A stretch of 51,647 nt of DNA from Oceanospirillaceae bacterium (GTDB lineage: Bacteria; Pseudomonadota; Gammaproteobacteria; Pseudomonadales; Balneatricaceae): positions 1 to 51,647 of the forward strand of contig JABXIM010000170.1 of NCBI GenBank assembly GCA_013373085.1, given 5' to 3'. The notes under the pieces were generated by a model. The model was not told the origin of the DNA, ran no database searches, and was given only the letters and a program-made list of their open reading frames with translations. This document shows positions 19,387 through 27,043 of this stretch, piece by piece (the first letter of the stretch is position 1; every line of letters begins with the position of its first letter). A program made the translations under genes and the position numbers.

Positions 19387-19405
19387 TTACGGGGACAGTA
19401 TACCT
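19385..19405 (+). repeat. 21-bp motif, inverted partner at 24910-24930
   Basis: AATTACGGGGACAGTATACC (plus one further T) occurs here and, as its exact reverse complement, at 24910-24930. A shorter relative GGGGGCAGTATACC lies at 19435-19448. Sequences of this kind are, from memory, found near REP-associated (IS200-like) transposase genes; none is in the window. Confidence 0.75.
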
Positions 19406-19712
19406 AACTCCATGATTTGACCTACCGCAGCTCCGGGGGCAGTATACCGATTTCTGCAGATCCCATCTGCGGTATCCGAATAACAGGACTCTTGCGGACA
19501 AGGAGGGACAGTTCGCTGCTCTCACCGGTATCCTGCGATATCATGCAGGCATGGTGCCTGCTCTTGCGCCCGAGACGATACAGGCTTGATAGTCGCAGAC
19601 GGTTGGGTCACCGACGCTGATGCCGGAAAAGTAGCCAGGGCCCCGGCGCGGCACGCCGCCGGTAACGCCGAATGTTCTCATCAACACATCATTCAACTCC
19701 GAGGTTACGCTG
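19406..19712. other. Gene-free stretch with a short hairpin
   Basis: No supported gene. It holds the GGGGGCAGTATACC relative (19435-19448) and a perfect hairpin GCAGGCA-TGG-TGCCTGC (19545-19561). The remainder shows nothing recognisable. Confidence 0.5.
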
Positions 19713-20204
19713 GTGATTTCATCCAAAGGTTTCTCGTCTGTTCTTGCCAAGTTCACCGCGCTTGCCTTGCTCTTTGTTCAGGCGGGCGTGTTTGCGGAAA
19801 CCTCGCAGGAACGGGTTCATAGCATGTCGCATCATGTGATGCCCTTTGAGATGGCGAAGACGGTGCACGTCTTCAAGATGACGGAGTCCGGCGGTATCCA
19901 GCGCGTCCTGGCACGGGACCCGAGCGACGCTGAGCAGATAGCACTGATTCGCCAGCATCTGAAACACGAAGCCGGAAGATTCAGTCATGGCGACTACTCC
20001 GATCCGGCCAATTTACATGGCGCTGACATGCCGGGGCTTGCAGACCTGCAGGCGAACCCCGCTGCGGTCGAGGTTTCCTACTCCGAACTGCCGGCGGGGG
20101 CCCAGCTTACCTTTGAGACGAAGGATCTGCGGTTGCTGACAGCGATACATCGGTGGTTTGGTGCCCAGCTTTCCGAGCATGGCGCCGATGCCCGGGCCGA
20201 ATAA
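19713..20204 (+). CDS. Conserved exported protein of unknown function
   Basis: 163 residues, GTG start with GAGG at 19701-19704. A signal peptide (FTALALLFVQAGVFA then ETSQ) places it in the periplasm. The mature part reads MSHHVMPFEMAKTVHVFKMT, a DPSDAEQIALIRQHLKHEA helix, HGADMPGLADL and LLTAIHRWFGAQLSEHGADA. This matches a conserved proteobacterial family that is sometimes mislabelled as aspartate carbamoyltransferase; it has no such active site. The several conserved histidines would suit metal binding, but that is only a guess. Host-like GC. Confidence 0.75.
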   Translation: MISSKGFSSVLAKFTALALLFVQAGVFAETSQERVHSMSHHVMPFEMAKTVHVFKMTESGGIQRVLARDPSDAEQIALIRQHLKHEAGRFSHGDYSDPANLHGADMPGLADLQANPAAVEVSYSELPAGAQLTFETKDLRLLTAIHRWFGAQLSEHGADARAE

Positions 20205-20280
20205 GGAACGCCGGGGGCCTTGTCGTTAATTGGGTAAATGCTGGATGATCGTTGCATGATTGATCTGCTGTTGTAAACCA

Positions 20281-20303
20281 ACAGGGACAGGTCTTGCCTT
20301 TTG
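20281..20303. repeat. Motif ACAGGGACAGGTCTTGCCTT, single copy
   Basis: A GGGACAG-type sequence similar in style to the 21-bp motif at 19385. From memory such sequences lie upstream of IS200-like transposases. It sits in the gap between the exported protein and the antitoxin-like gene; no transposase remains. Confidence 0.4.
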
Positions 20304-20363
20304 CACCGATCTCTTGGCTTGAAGCTCTTCGCATGAGTCTTATACTCGTTAATCTATACCCCG

Positions 20364-20693
20364 TCAGAGCACTCTCATCGCATCTATATGCCAGCAGATA
20401 CGTGCGAACAGGGTTAAATCTCCAGTACTGATCAGTTCCAGCGGCGATTTCCCTTCGAAATACGGGTCTTCATGAGGGCTCGACATGTAACCGTACACGT
20501 CCTCGGGGTCGTCGAAGATTGTGCCGAGGTCCGAGTGGATATTGAGCACGAAGGTCACGCGCTCACATTGTTCGTCACTGAGGACCTCGGGAAATGGCTG
20601 GTCAGGATCCAGCTGCAGGATAGCGAGCGCCTGATTGGGCGTGCACTGCCATTGGACCAGAATATGCAGTGCATCGGATAGGCCGTTGCTCAT
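20364..20693 (-). CDS. MbcA/ParS/Xre-type antitoxin domain protein (DUF2384), orphan
   Basis: 109 residues on the minus strand, ATG start. DALHILVQWQCTPNQALAIL is a helical N-terminal part, followed by SDEQCERVTFVLNIHSDLGTIF and the C-terminal FEGKSPLELISTGDLTLFARICWHIDAM. The last block is the toxin-binding motif of the MbcA/ParS family, the partners of RES-domain NAD-degrading toxins. No RES gene lies on either side, so it is an orphan or has been recruited for regulation. It has no clear DNA-binding helix-turn-helix. Convergent with the preceding exported-protein gene. Confidence 0.75.
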   Translation of the reverse strand: MSNGLSDALHILVQWQCTPNQALAILQLDPDQPFPEVLSDEQCERVTFVLNIHSDLGTIFDDPEDVYGYMSSPHEDPYFEGKSPLELISTGDLTLFARICWHIDAMRVL

Positions 20694-20836
20694 ATGTTTA
20701 ACCCCCGATCACATTCGTTAGGCTGTCCCGCCGGCATGTACCCGGCCACCGAACATGTAAATTACAGTATAGATGCAGCCTCCGTGCACTTCTCCAGCAA
20801 GGGGTGTCGCAGGCAGAGACACGGCCGCTCTCGGCG

Positions 20837-20861
20837 GGAACCTATGAATAAGTCCCCGTTG
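20837..20861 (+). repeat. Dispersed 20-bp motif, inverted partner at 30298-30317
   Basis: GGAACCTATGAATAAGTCCC is found here and in exact reverse complement at 30298-30317. The match continues for five more bases with one mismatch. It lies in the 272-bp gap between the antitoxin-like gene and the zinc-ribbon gene, which otherwise shows no gene. Confidence 0.8.
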
Positions 20862-20965
20862 ATTCGTTTATTGACCCGGTCGCGCCGCGCTTCGCGGGCC
20901 GGGGGCTTCCGCCTGATAAACCTCACTCGTCGGCCTGGAACAATGTTACCGCAGGAGATAATCCC

Positions 20966-21718
20966 TTGAAGTGTCCAAAATGTGGCTACCTGCGACAGGA
21001 TCAGGACAGTCATGTCATGGCGGGTGTCTGCCCCCAATGCGGTATCGCCTACTCAAAATGGAAAAAGAACCCGGTCACGGCGCACGAGCAGACGCCAGCG
21101 ACTGAGCCCGAGAATTTCAGCATCCAGCCACTGGAGCCCTGGTCGAAGCGCGTCTTGAACCGGCTGCTCGAAGTGCCCGAGTCGGTGGACTCACTGGCGT
21201 TCTGGGGCAGGGTCGCGCTTTTTGTCGCATTCTTCATCTGGGGCTGGTCGTTTATCCTCGGCGGTATCGACTGGCGCTCGATCGGTGGCTCATTTCTGCA
21301 CAACGTGAACCTGCCTTTCCACGAGTTCGGCCATGTGCTGTTCAGGCCCTTTGGCCGCTTCATGACGATTCTGGGCGGGAGCCTGTTCCAGGTACTGATG
21401 CCGCTGGGGCTGATGCTGGCGTTTATCCTCCAGCGGCGCGACACCTTTGCCGCCTCCATCATGTTATGGTGGTCCGGTCAGAACTTTATCGATGTTTCCC
21501 CTTATATCGCCGATGCGCCCCACCGCGCCATTCCTCTGATTCGAGGGTTGAGTGAGGCGTATCATGACTGGGGCAATTTGCTGGCGATGACCGGAAGTCT
21601 GCAGAGGGCTGGCCTGTACGCCGGTCTTTCCTTCGGTATCGGGGTTGCATTGATGCTGTTGAGCTTCTGCTGGGGCGGTTATCTGCTCTATCGTCAGCAT
21701 CCAAATATGGAAGCATAA
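20966..21718 (+). CDS. Zinc-ribbon membrane protein with HEFGH motif (possible metalloprotease)
   Basis: 250 residues from a TTG start, supported by GGAG at 20954-20957 and the sensible N-terminus MKCPKCGYLRQ. Two CxxC pairs (CPKCGY, CPQCGIAYSKW) form a zinc ribbon at residues 3-30. A linker leads to about five membrane helices. NVNLPFHEFGHVLFRPFG has an HExxH zinc-binding motif at a membrane edge, as in M50-type site-2 proteases, and WWSGQNFIDVSPYIADA could supply the third ligand Asp. Protease activity is inference. A 61-residue membrane protein follows and may be co-transcribed. Confidence 0.7.
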   Translation: MKCPKCGYLRQDQDSHVMAGVCPQCGIAYSKWKKNPVTAHEQTPATEPENFSIQPLEPWSKRVLNRLLEVPESVDSLAFWGRVALFVAFFIWGWSFILGGIDWRSIGGSFLHNVNLPFHEFGHVLFRPFGRFMTILGGSLFQVLMPLGLMLAFILQRRDTFAASIMLWWSGQNFIDVSPYIADAPHRAIPLIRGLSEAYHDWGNLLAMTGSLQRAGLYAGLSFGIGVALMLLSFCWGGYLLYRQHPNMEA

Positions 21719-21784
21719 ATAAACATAATCTCCGCTGAGTTAATAACGTTTCACGTTTTACACTAAAAGAAAGGGATTTATCTG

Positions 21785-21970
21785 ATGTCAGCTGAAAATG
21801 GAAAGCAGGAAGTAACGGTTGTTGATATAAAAATGCCATTTATGTCGATGGTCGTATTTATGGTTAAGTTTGCAATTGCGTCTATACCGGCGTTTATCAT
21901 TATCTCCATAATATTCAGTGTGTTTACTGCTATATTTGGTGGGATGTTTCACGGAATGGGTAGGTATTGA
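21785..21970 (+). CDS. Small single-helix membrane protein
   Basis: 61 residues, ATG preceded by AAAGGG. A polar N-terminus (MSAENGKQEVTVVDIKMPFM) leads into one long hydrophobic stretch (MVVFMVKFAIASIPAFIII and onward), ending GGMFHGMGRY. It lies 66 bp after the zinc-ribbon HExxH gene on the same strand and may be a partner subunit or substrate of it. No family recognised. Confidence 0.6.
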   Translation: MSAENGKQEVTVVDIKMPFMSMVVFMVKFAIASIPAFIIISIIFSVFTAIFGGMFHGMGRY

Positions 21971-21984
21971 ATGAGTGCCTGGTT

Positions 21985-22025
21985 AATTCGGGAAGCGTAT
22001 CCCTCACCACAGGCTTTCCCGAATT
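21985..22025. repeat. 10-bp inverted repeat after the small membrane gene
   Basis: AATTCGGGAA (21985-21994) and TTCCCGAATT (22016-22025) are perfect arms around 21 bp. There is no T run, so it could be a factor-dependent terminator or a protein-binding site. Confidence 0.5.
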
Positions 22026-22233
22026 TCCGGGGTAGGGGATAGCGCTCATCGCTCATATCAGGATATGTATACCCTGTACCGCGGCTGCTTGGTCAACGCC
22101 CTGTTTGCCGTCGTCCCGGTAGGTTCCTTAGACTGAGTTCCGCCGGTTGAGTCGCCCAATTGGCGCATTACTGTCCTTGTGTGGCCTAGACTTGAACAGA
22201 CGGAACCTTCACCCACCCAGCAAGGAGCGCCCC

Positions 22234-22344
22234 ATGGCATCTAAAACCCCTGTCAACGAGCAGATTACCGATGCTGTCACCCAGGCCAACGCCAAGTCCA
22301 TTGCCGAGTCCCCGGCCAGGCACTGGGTCACCCGCTATCAGTGA
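22234..22344 (+). CDS. Truncated RebB-like (R-body) protein
   Basis: 36 residues, ATG with AAGGAG 7-8 bp upstream. The sequence TPVNEQITDAVTQANAKSIAES matches the start of RebB-family proteins, the building blocks of refractile R-bodies, which normally begin with almost exactly this string and run to 70-100 residues. Here the frame ends after 36 residues (RHWVTRYQ, then stop), so the amphipathic rest is lost. No other reb genes are nearby. The good ribosome site means it may still be translated. It is most likely a fragment of an R-body locus. Confidence 0.6.
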   Translation: MASKTPVNEQITDAVTQANAKSIAESPARHWVTRYQ

Positions 22345-22398
22345 GTCAAAAGGCAAAACCTGCACCCCGTTAACCCCTGATGGAGCTGTGGGAATCTT

Positions 22399-23289
22399 AT
22401 GAAAGAAAGCCTGCTCAGAAATTTCATCCGGCCATTACTGGTCACAATCATCATTGCGATAGGGGCGTTCTCGGGAGTATTCGACTCGGATGCGGAAGCG
22501 TCCGTGGAGGCTGCGCTTAAACGCTCGCTCGTGACTTTCGGCGTCGCAAGAAGCCTCAACGCCGTGATTTCTGTCGCCCAGGGAACGGAAGTCAGCGTTA
22601 CCCCAATGGGTATGGGGGTTACGCTGGCGCCCGGGGAGGTCCTCGACCCTCTCAACGATTTGGTTGAGCGATTTTCCGGATTCATGTTGGTGAGCTCGGT
22701 GGCCTTGGGCACACAGAAAGTGCTGTTGGAAATTTCCAGCTGGTTACCCTATTCAATAGTCCTCGTGGTTATCGGTCTCGCGGCCGTTGCTTCAAGAGTG
22801 TTACCGGGAAGGGCCTTTGGATACTGGAAGCATTACCTTTGGAAAGTATTTCTGGTTCTGGCAATCCTGCGCTTTCTTCTCCCCGTTGCCCTTATCGGCT
22901 CTGAATGGATGTACTCTGGTTTCCTGAAATCCCGCCATATGGAGGCGGAAAACGGCATCACCCAGGCATCGCAGCATGTTCAGTCAATTAACGAAGAAAG
23001 AGCGGTGACCATCCCGGAAGAATCGGATGAAGGGGCTTGGAACGCTGTAAAAAGCTGGGCTGAAGGCGCAAAGAACAGGGCCACTTCGACTGTTGATCTT
23101 GAACGCTATTCGGAGGCGCTCAAGGAGACGGCCAAAGATACGATCGAGCTGATTGTCGTGTTCTTTTTAAGCACTTTCCTGTTTCCGGTGGCTATAGCCC
23201 TTGCGTTCTGGAAGTTTACAAAATGGGCGCTAACCCGACCCGCGGTGTCGGAGGCACCGGGCAATCCCGGCGGCCAAGTCGTAGAATGA
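22399..23289 (+). CDS. Membrane protein of unknown function
   Basis: 296 residues, ATG start. N-terminal helix (FIRPLLVTIIIAIGAFSGVF), a stretch with EASVEAALKRSLVTFGVARSL, then helices at about 95-115, 118-138 and 150-170. A soluble segment with acidic and amphipathic character follows (about 180-245), and a last helix (TIELIVVFFLSTFLFPVAIA) precedes a short cytoplasmic tail. No motif recognised. It starts 54 bp after the RebB-like fragment and could once have belonged with it, but nothing in the sequence proves that. Composition host-like. Confidence 0.75.
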   Translation: MKESLLRNFIRPLLVTIIIAIGAFSGVFDSDAEASVEAALKRSLVTFGVARSLNAVISVAQGTEVSVTPMGMGVTLAPGEVLDPLNDLVERFSGFMLVSSVALGTQKVLLEISSWLPYSIVLVVIGLAAVASRVLPGRAFGYWKHYLWKVFLVLAILRFLLPVALIGSEWMYSGFLKSRHMEAENGITQASQHVQSINEERAVTIPEESDEGAWNAVKSWAEGAKNRATSTVDLERYSEALKETAKDTIELIVVFFLSTFLFPVAIALAFWKFTKWALTRPAVSEAPGNPGGQVVE

Positions 23290-23324
23290 CCTGAAGACCC
23301 GACCACTCTTTAGTGGAGGCTGCG

Positions 23325-24233
23325 ATGCAGACCAAACCGGTAAAAAAGCGCGAACTTCATAACCATCATTTCGACTCGACCATCTGGAACGATTTTCAGT
23401 TTCGCGATGACGACATTGTTATCGCGACTTACGCCAAGTCGGGCACGACCTGGATGCAGCAAATCGTCGCCCAGTTGCTGTTCAGCGGTGCCGAGGGTCT
23501 GGACGTGGCTGAAATGTCGCCCTGGATGGATCTGCGGGTGCCTCCGAAAGCGATCAAGATTCCGGCTGTCGAAGCGCAGACCCACAGACGCTTTCTGAAG
23601 ACGCACCTGCCGGTCGACGCCCTGGTCGTATCCGATCAGGCAAAATACATCTACATCGGCCGAGACGGACGCGACGTGGTGTGGAGCCTGTACAACCATC
23701 ATCTCAATGCCAACCAGGCCTGGTACGATGCGCTGAATGGAACGCCAGGGCGGGTCGGACCCGCCATCGAGCCACCGCCCGAATCCATCAGTGACTACTT
23801 CGACCAATGGCTGGCGCTGGATGGCTTTCCATTCTGGTCGTTATGGGAGAATGTTCGCACCTGGTGGGATATCCGCGATTTGCCCAACGTGCACTTTGTG
23901 CATTTCGCCGACCTGAAAGCCGATATGGCCGTGGAGATTCGTCGCATCGCCGATTTTCTGGATATCCCCGTCGACGAAGACAAGTGGGCTGCGATCCTGC
24001 ACCATTGCAGTTTCGACTACATGAAGGCCAATGCAACCAGGAGCGTTCCGTTGGGCGGCGCTTTCTGGGAGGGCGGGGCCGAAACCTTTATTCACAAAGG
24101 CGTCAACGGTCGCTGGCGCGAAGTGCTGGCTGCGGAGCAAGTCGCCGCCTACGAGCAACGGGCCCTGGCTGAGCTGGGCGAGGCCTGTGCCGACTGGCTG
24201 GCTCATGGCGGCCGGGGAACTGGCGTAAGGTGA
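23325..24233 (+). CDS. PAPS-dependent sulfotransferase (Sulfotransfer_1 family)
   Basis: 302 residues from the ATG at 23325; GGAGG just upstream decides against the in-frame GTG at 23313. Cytosolic-type sulfotransferase: 5'-phosphosulfate loop VIATYAKSGTTWMQQIVAQL; catalytic-histidine strand RFLKTHLPVD; YIYIGRDGRDVVWSLYNH, which binds the 3'-phosphate; and the C-terminal FIHKGVNGRWREVL in place of the usual RKGxxGDWK. It would move sulfate from PAPS to a small alcohol, phenol or lipid. The acceptor is unknown and no PAPS-synthesis genes are nearby. Unrelated in sequence to the sulfotransferase-fold gene at 10971. Confidence 0.9.
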   Translation: MQTKPVKKRELHNHHFDSTIWNDFQFRDDDIVIATYAKSGTTWMQQIVAQLLFSGAEGLDVAEMSPWMDLRVPPKAIKIPAVEAQTHRRFLKTHLPVDALVVSDQAKYIYIGRDGRDVVWSLYNHHLNANQAWYDALNGTPGRVGPAIEPPPESISDYFDQWLALDGFPFWSLWENVRTWWDIRDLPNVHFVHFADLKADMAVEIRRIADFLDIPVDEDKWAAILHHCSFDYMKANATRSVPLGGAFWEGGAETFIHKGVNGRWREVLAAEQVAAYEQRALAELGEACADWLAHGGRGTGVR

Positions 24234-24384
24234 AAAACTGCTTTGACAGCCCGTTTTCCAGCAAGCCGTCCAGGAGCAGGTGGCCCATCCGGATATTATC
24301 GTCGGCAGGCATAGCCTCTCAGAAGGCAATGTCAGCCTCAAAGCGCCCGAGCCTTTGACCCTAAACCCCGATTGGACAGACTGA

Positions 24385-24603
24385 ATGAGCCAGCAGCAAC
24401 CGAACAATCCCTTACACGGCTTAACCCTTGAGAAAATCCTGACCCGTCTGGTGGAACACTACGGCTGGGATGGGTTGCACGAAAAGATCAATATCAACTG
24501 TTTCCGTAACGATCCCTCAATCAAGTCATCGTTGAAGTTCCTGCGCAGGACCCCGTGGGCCAGGGATAAGGTGGAATCGCTGTACATCAGAACATTTGCC
24601 TGA
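24385..24603 (+). CDS. VF530-family DNA-binding protein (DUF2132)
   Basis: 72 residues, ATG start. The pattern [40 protein letters not shown] and [12 protein letters not shown] is the complete VF530 domain, a small helical protein described as DNA-binding. Function in the cell is unknown. A stand-alone gene, conserved in many marine gammaproteobacteria. The 151-bp gap after the sulfotransferase gene holds nothing recognisable. Confidence 0.9.
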   Translation: MSQQQPNNPLHGLTLEKILTRLVEHYGWDGLHEKININCFRNDPSIKSSLKFLRRTPWARDKVESLYIRTFA

Positions 24604-24957
24604 ACGATGAAGCCGAGCGGGGCAGACTCGTCATCTGCCGTCCGCTTTTCGGCACTGATCCCAGCCCGATGCAACGGTGCTTCGTCGCTGGTGCCACAAA
24701 TCACCGACTCCGCTCCTGCGGATCCTCTAGGCAGAATAAGCGTTAGCCATCACAGATAGCGCTCGCTCAGCAGGTTCACGCAAGCCCTTCACTGGCCGAC
24801 CGCGATACTCGTCGCCGCGGCATTGGTCTTGCGGCCCGGCGAATACGAGACCTGAGACATGGCCGTTCTGGAGTGCGTGGCTCTGCGCCTACTGTGGCGT
24901 AAGGTCGACAGGTATACTGTCCCCGTAATTCCTTTCACTACGGTTCTTCACCCGCCC
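24604..24957. other. 354-bp intergenic stretch
   Basis: No supported gene. It contains AAGCGTTAGCC near 24740, which resembles an attC core end but lacks a matching left arm, and the inverted 21-bp motif at 24910-24930 just before the metalloprotease gene. Confidence 0.5.
24910..24930 (-). repeat. 21-bp motif, inverted partner of 19385-19405
   Basis: Reverse complement of the motif at 19385-19405, exact over 21 bp. It ends 27 bp before the start of the YgjP-like gene, so it may affect that gene's expression. Confidence 0.75.
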
Positions 24958-25470
24958 ATGAGCCAGTCCAAAACATCCAACTACCTCAGCTGTTACAGTC
25001 CGCAGGTTCAGCAGCAGGCCCAGGCGTTGCTGGATAACAACAAGGCCGGCGCCTGGTTGCTGAAGAAGTATCCGCAGGTCCATGAGCTGGGGTCGGAGCG
25101 GGCGTTGTATGCATATGCCCAGGACATCAAGAGCCGGTTTATGCGCAGTTCTGCGCCGATCAGCAAGGTGATCTACGACGACAAGATTCACGTCATCAAC
25201 AATGCCTTGGGCCTGCACACCTATGTGTCGCGGGTGCAGGGCAGCAAGCTGAAGTCGAAAAACGAGATCCGGGTCTCGTCTCTGTTCCGCAAGGTGCCGG
25301 AGCCATTGTTGCGGATGATCCTGGTTCATGAGCTGGCGCATCTGCGCGAGAAGGAACACGACAAGGCATTTTACAAGCTCTGTTGTTACATGGAGCCGGA
25401 TTACCACCAGCTGGAGTTCGATCTGCGTTTGTACCTGTGTCACCGCGATCGTTTCGGCGATTTGTGGTGA
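24958..25470 (+). CDS. YgjP-like / M48-type metallopeptidase domain protein (DUF45)
   Basis: 170 residues from the ATG at 24958. The frame is open upstream to 24859, but that part covers the repeat motif and has no protein character. The zinc motif is ILVHELAHLREKEHDKAFYKL (HExxH then His about five residues on), typical of the YgjP/WLM clan. The C-terminal CCYMEPDYHQLEFDLRLYL also fits the family. N-terminal helix-rich part QVQQQAQALLDNNKAGAWLL. Cytoplasmic, no signal peptide. Substrate unknown. Confidence 0.85.
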   Translation: MSQSKTSNYLSCYSPQVQQQAQALLDNNKAGAWLLKKYPQVHELGSERALYAYAQDIKSRFMRSSAPISKVIYDDKIHVINNALGLHTYVSRVQGSKLKSKNEIRVSSLFRKVPEPLLRMILVHELAHLREKEHDKAFYKLCCYMEPDYHQLEFDLRLYLCHRDRFGDLW

Positions 25471-25918
25471 CGATCAACGGCTTCGTCGCGCCCTGCAAAG
25501 CGCTATTCACCCGGCTTGCAAATAGGATTTGCAAGTCACGCCGCTGAAACGGGCCAGGTACGCGGACATGCTGGTTTCTGTGGCGTTCGCATTGGCCTGC
25601 GGCCAATGGTGAAACATCCCTGTTTCTCCTATCAACCCGCCGGGCTAATAACGACGCGTCCGTACCGGTCGGGTCTCTCGTCCTGACGGCCCTGTAGAAC
25701 CTGTCGCCCCTTGTCTTGCGGACGGGATATGGCCGCCGGCTGTTGTTCCGGAGCCGCTACGCTTCCAGGTCCCCGGACCCTCGTCGGTCTGTTCCTGCCT
25801 GACGGTGCTCCCGTCGATGCGGGAGTCCCTCTCCCGCAAGCCTCCGAACCACAAAGCCCAGATCTCTATCCCCATCTATACTGCGATACCGTCACTGAGA
25901 CATGCAGAGGTGATCGAG
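25471..25918. other. 448-bp intergenic stretch with a hairpin
   Basis: A perfect 8-bp hairpin CTTGCAAA-TAGGA-TTTGCAAG lies at 25515-25535, 45 bp after the metallopeptidase stop, without a T run. The rest has open frames but no recognisable protein or ribosome site. Confidence 0.55.
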
Positions 25919-26383
25919 ATGAAAAGCGCAGTGCTGGCTAAGCACTTCCCAGCAGGCGAAGGCAAGAGCTACAAAGTTGGCCGGATGACCATGACGTTCA
26001 AGACCACGGCCTGTGAAGACTGGGACGCCTATACCATCTGCGACAACATCGTGCCGCCCGAATCGGGTGCGGGCTACCACCGGCATCCGACCTACGATGA
26101 GACATTCATCATTTGCGAGGGGCACTTCGATTTCCGTCTCGATGACAAGTTGCTGAAACTCGGGCCGGGTGACGTGGTATTTGTGCCGAGGGGAACACCG
26201 CACGGTTTTGTCAGCACTGGCCCTGAAGAGGGGCGACAGATCCTCATCAGCTCTCCCGGAGGCATCTTCGATGCGCTGGTGGCCGAAGCGACGGCGCTGG
26301 ACACCGGCAGCCCGTCGCGGCCCGCCGCTGCAGACGCAAAGGCTATCGCCACGAAGTATGGGGTCGAGTTTCTGCCCGATTAA
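25919..26383 (+). CDS. Cupin-domain protein
   Basis: 154 residues from the ATG at 25919, with GAGG 8 bp upstream. An open frame extends further upstream but lacks protein character. Conserved cupin motif 1 reads GAGYHRHPTYDETFIICEG (two His and the Glu metal ligands), and motif 2 PGDVVFVPRGTPHGF contains the third His. A single small beta-barrel, cytoplasmic, with a metal site complete for dioxygenase, isomerase or binding roles. The substrate cannot be told. The C-terminal helix (ADAKAIATKYGVEFLPD) is typical of monocupins. Confidence 0.85.
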   Translation: MKSAVLAKHFPAGEGKSYKVGRMTMTFKTTACEDWDAYTICDNIVPPESGAGYHRHPTYDETFIICEGHFDFRLDDKLLKLGPGDVVFVPRGTPHGFVSTGPEEGRQILISSPGGIFDALVAEATALDTGSPSRPAAADAKAIATKYGVEFLPD

Positions 26384-26495
26384 TCTGCGCCCGGTGCTTT
26401 CAATACCCTGTGCCAGGGCGCATCGAGGCACGAAAGCTCCCGTCGAGCGCCGCGCCTCCGGGAATTCCGGCGGCGTTATGCCTGAGGAGGATAGA

Positions 26496-27011
26496 TTGAG
26501 AACAATTCTACTGATCATAAGCGCGCTGGTGCTGGGTGGCTGCCTGGGTATGCCCGATTCGGTGAAGCCGGTATCGGATTTCGAGCTGAATAAGTATTTG
26601 GGTAAATGGTATGAAGTCGCGCGACTGGATCACTCATTCGAACGGGGATTGAGTCAGGTCACTGCCGAGTACAGTCGTAAAAACGATGGCGGTGTGTTGG
26701 TTGTAAATCGGGGTTTTTCTGAAGCTGATAACAGATGGAAAGAGGCTGAAGGTAAAGCGTATTTCGTGAATACAGATTCAGAAGGTTATCTGAAGGTTTC
26801 GTTCTTTGGACCATTCTATGGTTCTTATGTTGTATTTGAACTGGATCATCAAGACTATCAGTACGCGTTTGTATCGGGGCCTGATACGGACTATCTATGG
26901 CTTTTGGCAAGAACGCCATCAGTCGAGCCGGACGTTATGCAGAAATTTATCGAGATGTCTGAGGAACGGGGGTTCGATACAAAAAAATTGATTTACGTTA
27001 AGCAAGAATAA
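26496..27011 (+). CDS. blc: Outer-membrane lipocalin lipoprotein
   Basis: 171 residues from a TTG at 26496; GAGGAGG ends 5 bp before it and gives the N-terminus MRTILLIISALVLGGC, an ideal short lipoprotein signal. An ATG at 26478 would add six residues. Lipocalin signature: VSDFELNKYLGKWYEVARLD (GxW motif), then YSRKNDGGVLVVNRGF, VSFFGPFYGSYVVFELD, YAFVSGPDTDYLWLLARTP. Blc-type proteins bind fatty acids or lysophospholipids at the outer membrane. AT-richer than its neighbours, and directly preceded by GGCGTTATGCC, which looks like an attC core end. Confidence 0.9.
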   Translation: MRTILLIISALVLGGCLGMPDSVKPVSDFELNKYLGKWYEVARLDHSFERGLSQVTAEYSRKNDGGVLVVNRGFSEADNRWKEAEGKAYFVNTDSEGYLKVSFFGPFYGSYVVFELDHQDYQYAFVSGPDTDYLWLLARTPSVEPDVMQKFIEMSEERGFDTKKLIYVKQE

Positions 27012-27043
27012 TACTTGGCAAAAAGTTTATTGGGATACGCATC

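Noticed and set aside
24604-24750. Possible sixth attC ending AAGCGTTAGCC after the VF530 gene
   Set aside because: Core end only; no TAAC-type left end or pairing arms could be found within 150 bp.
25645-25875. 76-residue minus-strand open frame upstream of the cupin gene
   Set aside because: Arg/Gly/Thr-rich, no family, and no neighbour on that strand; likely chance.
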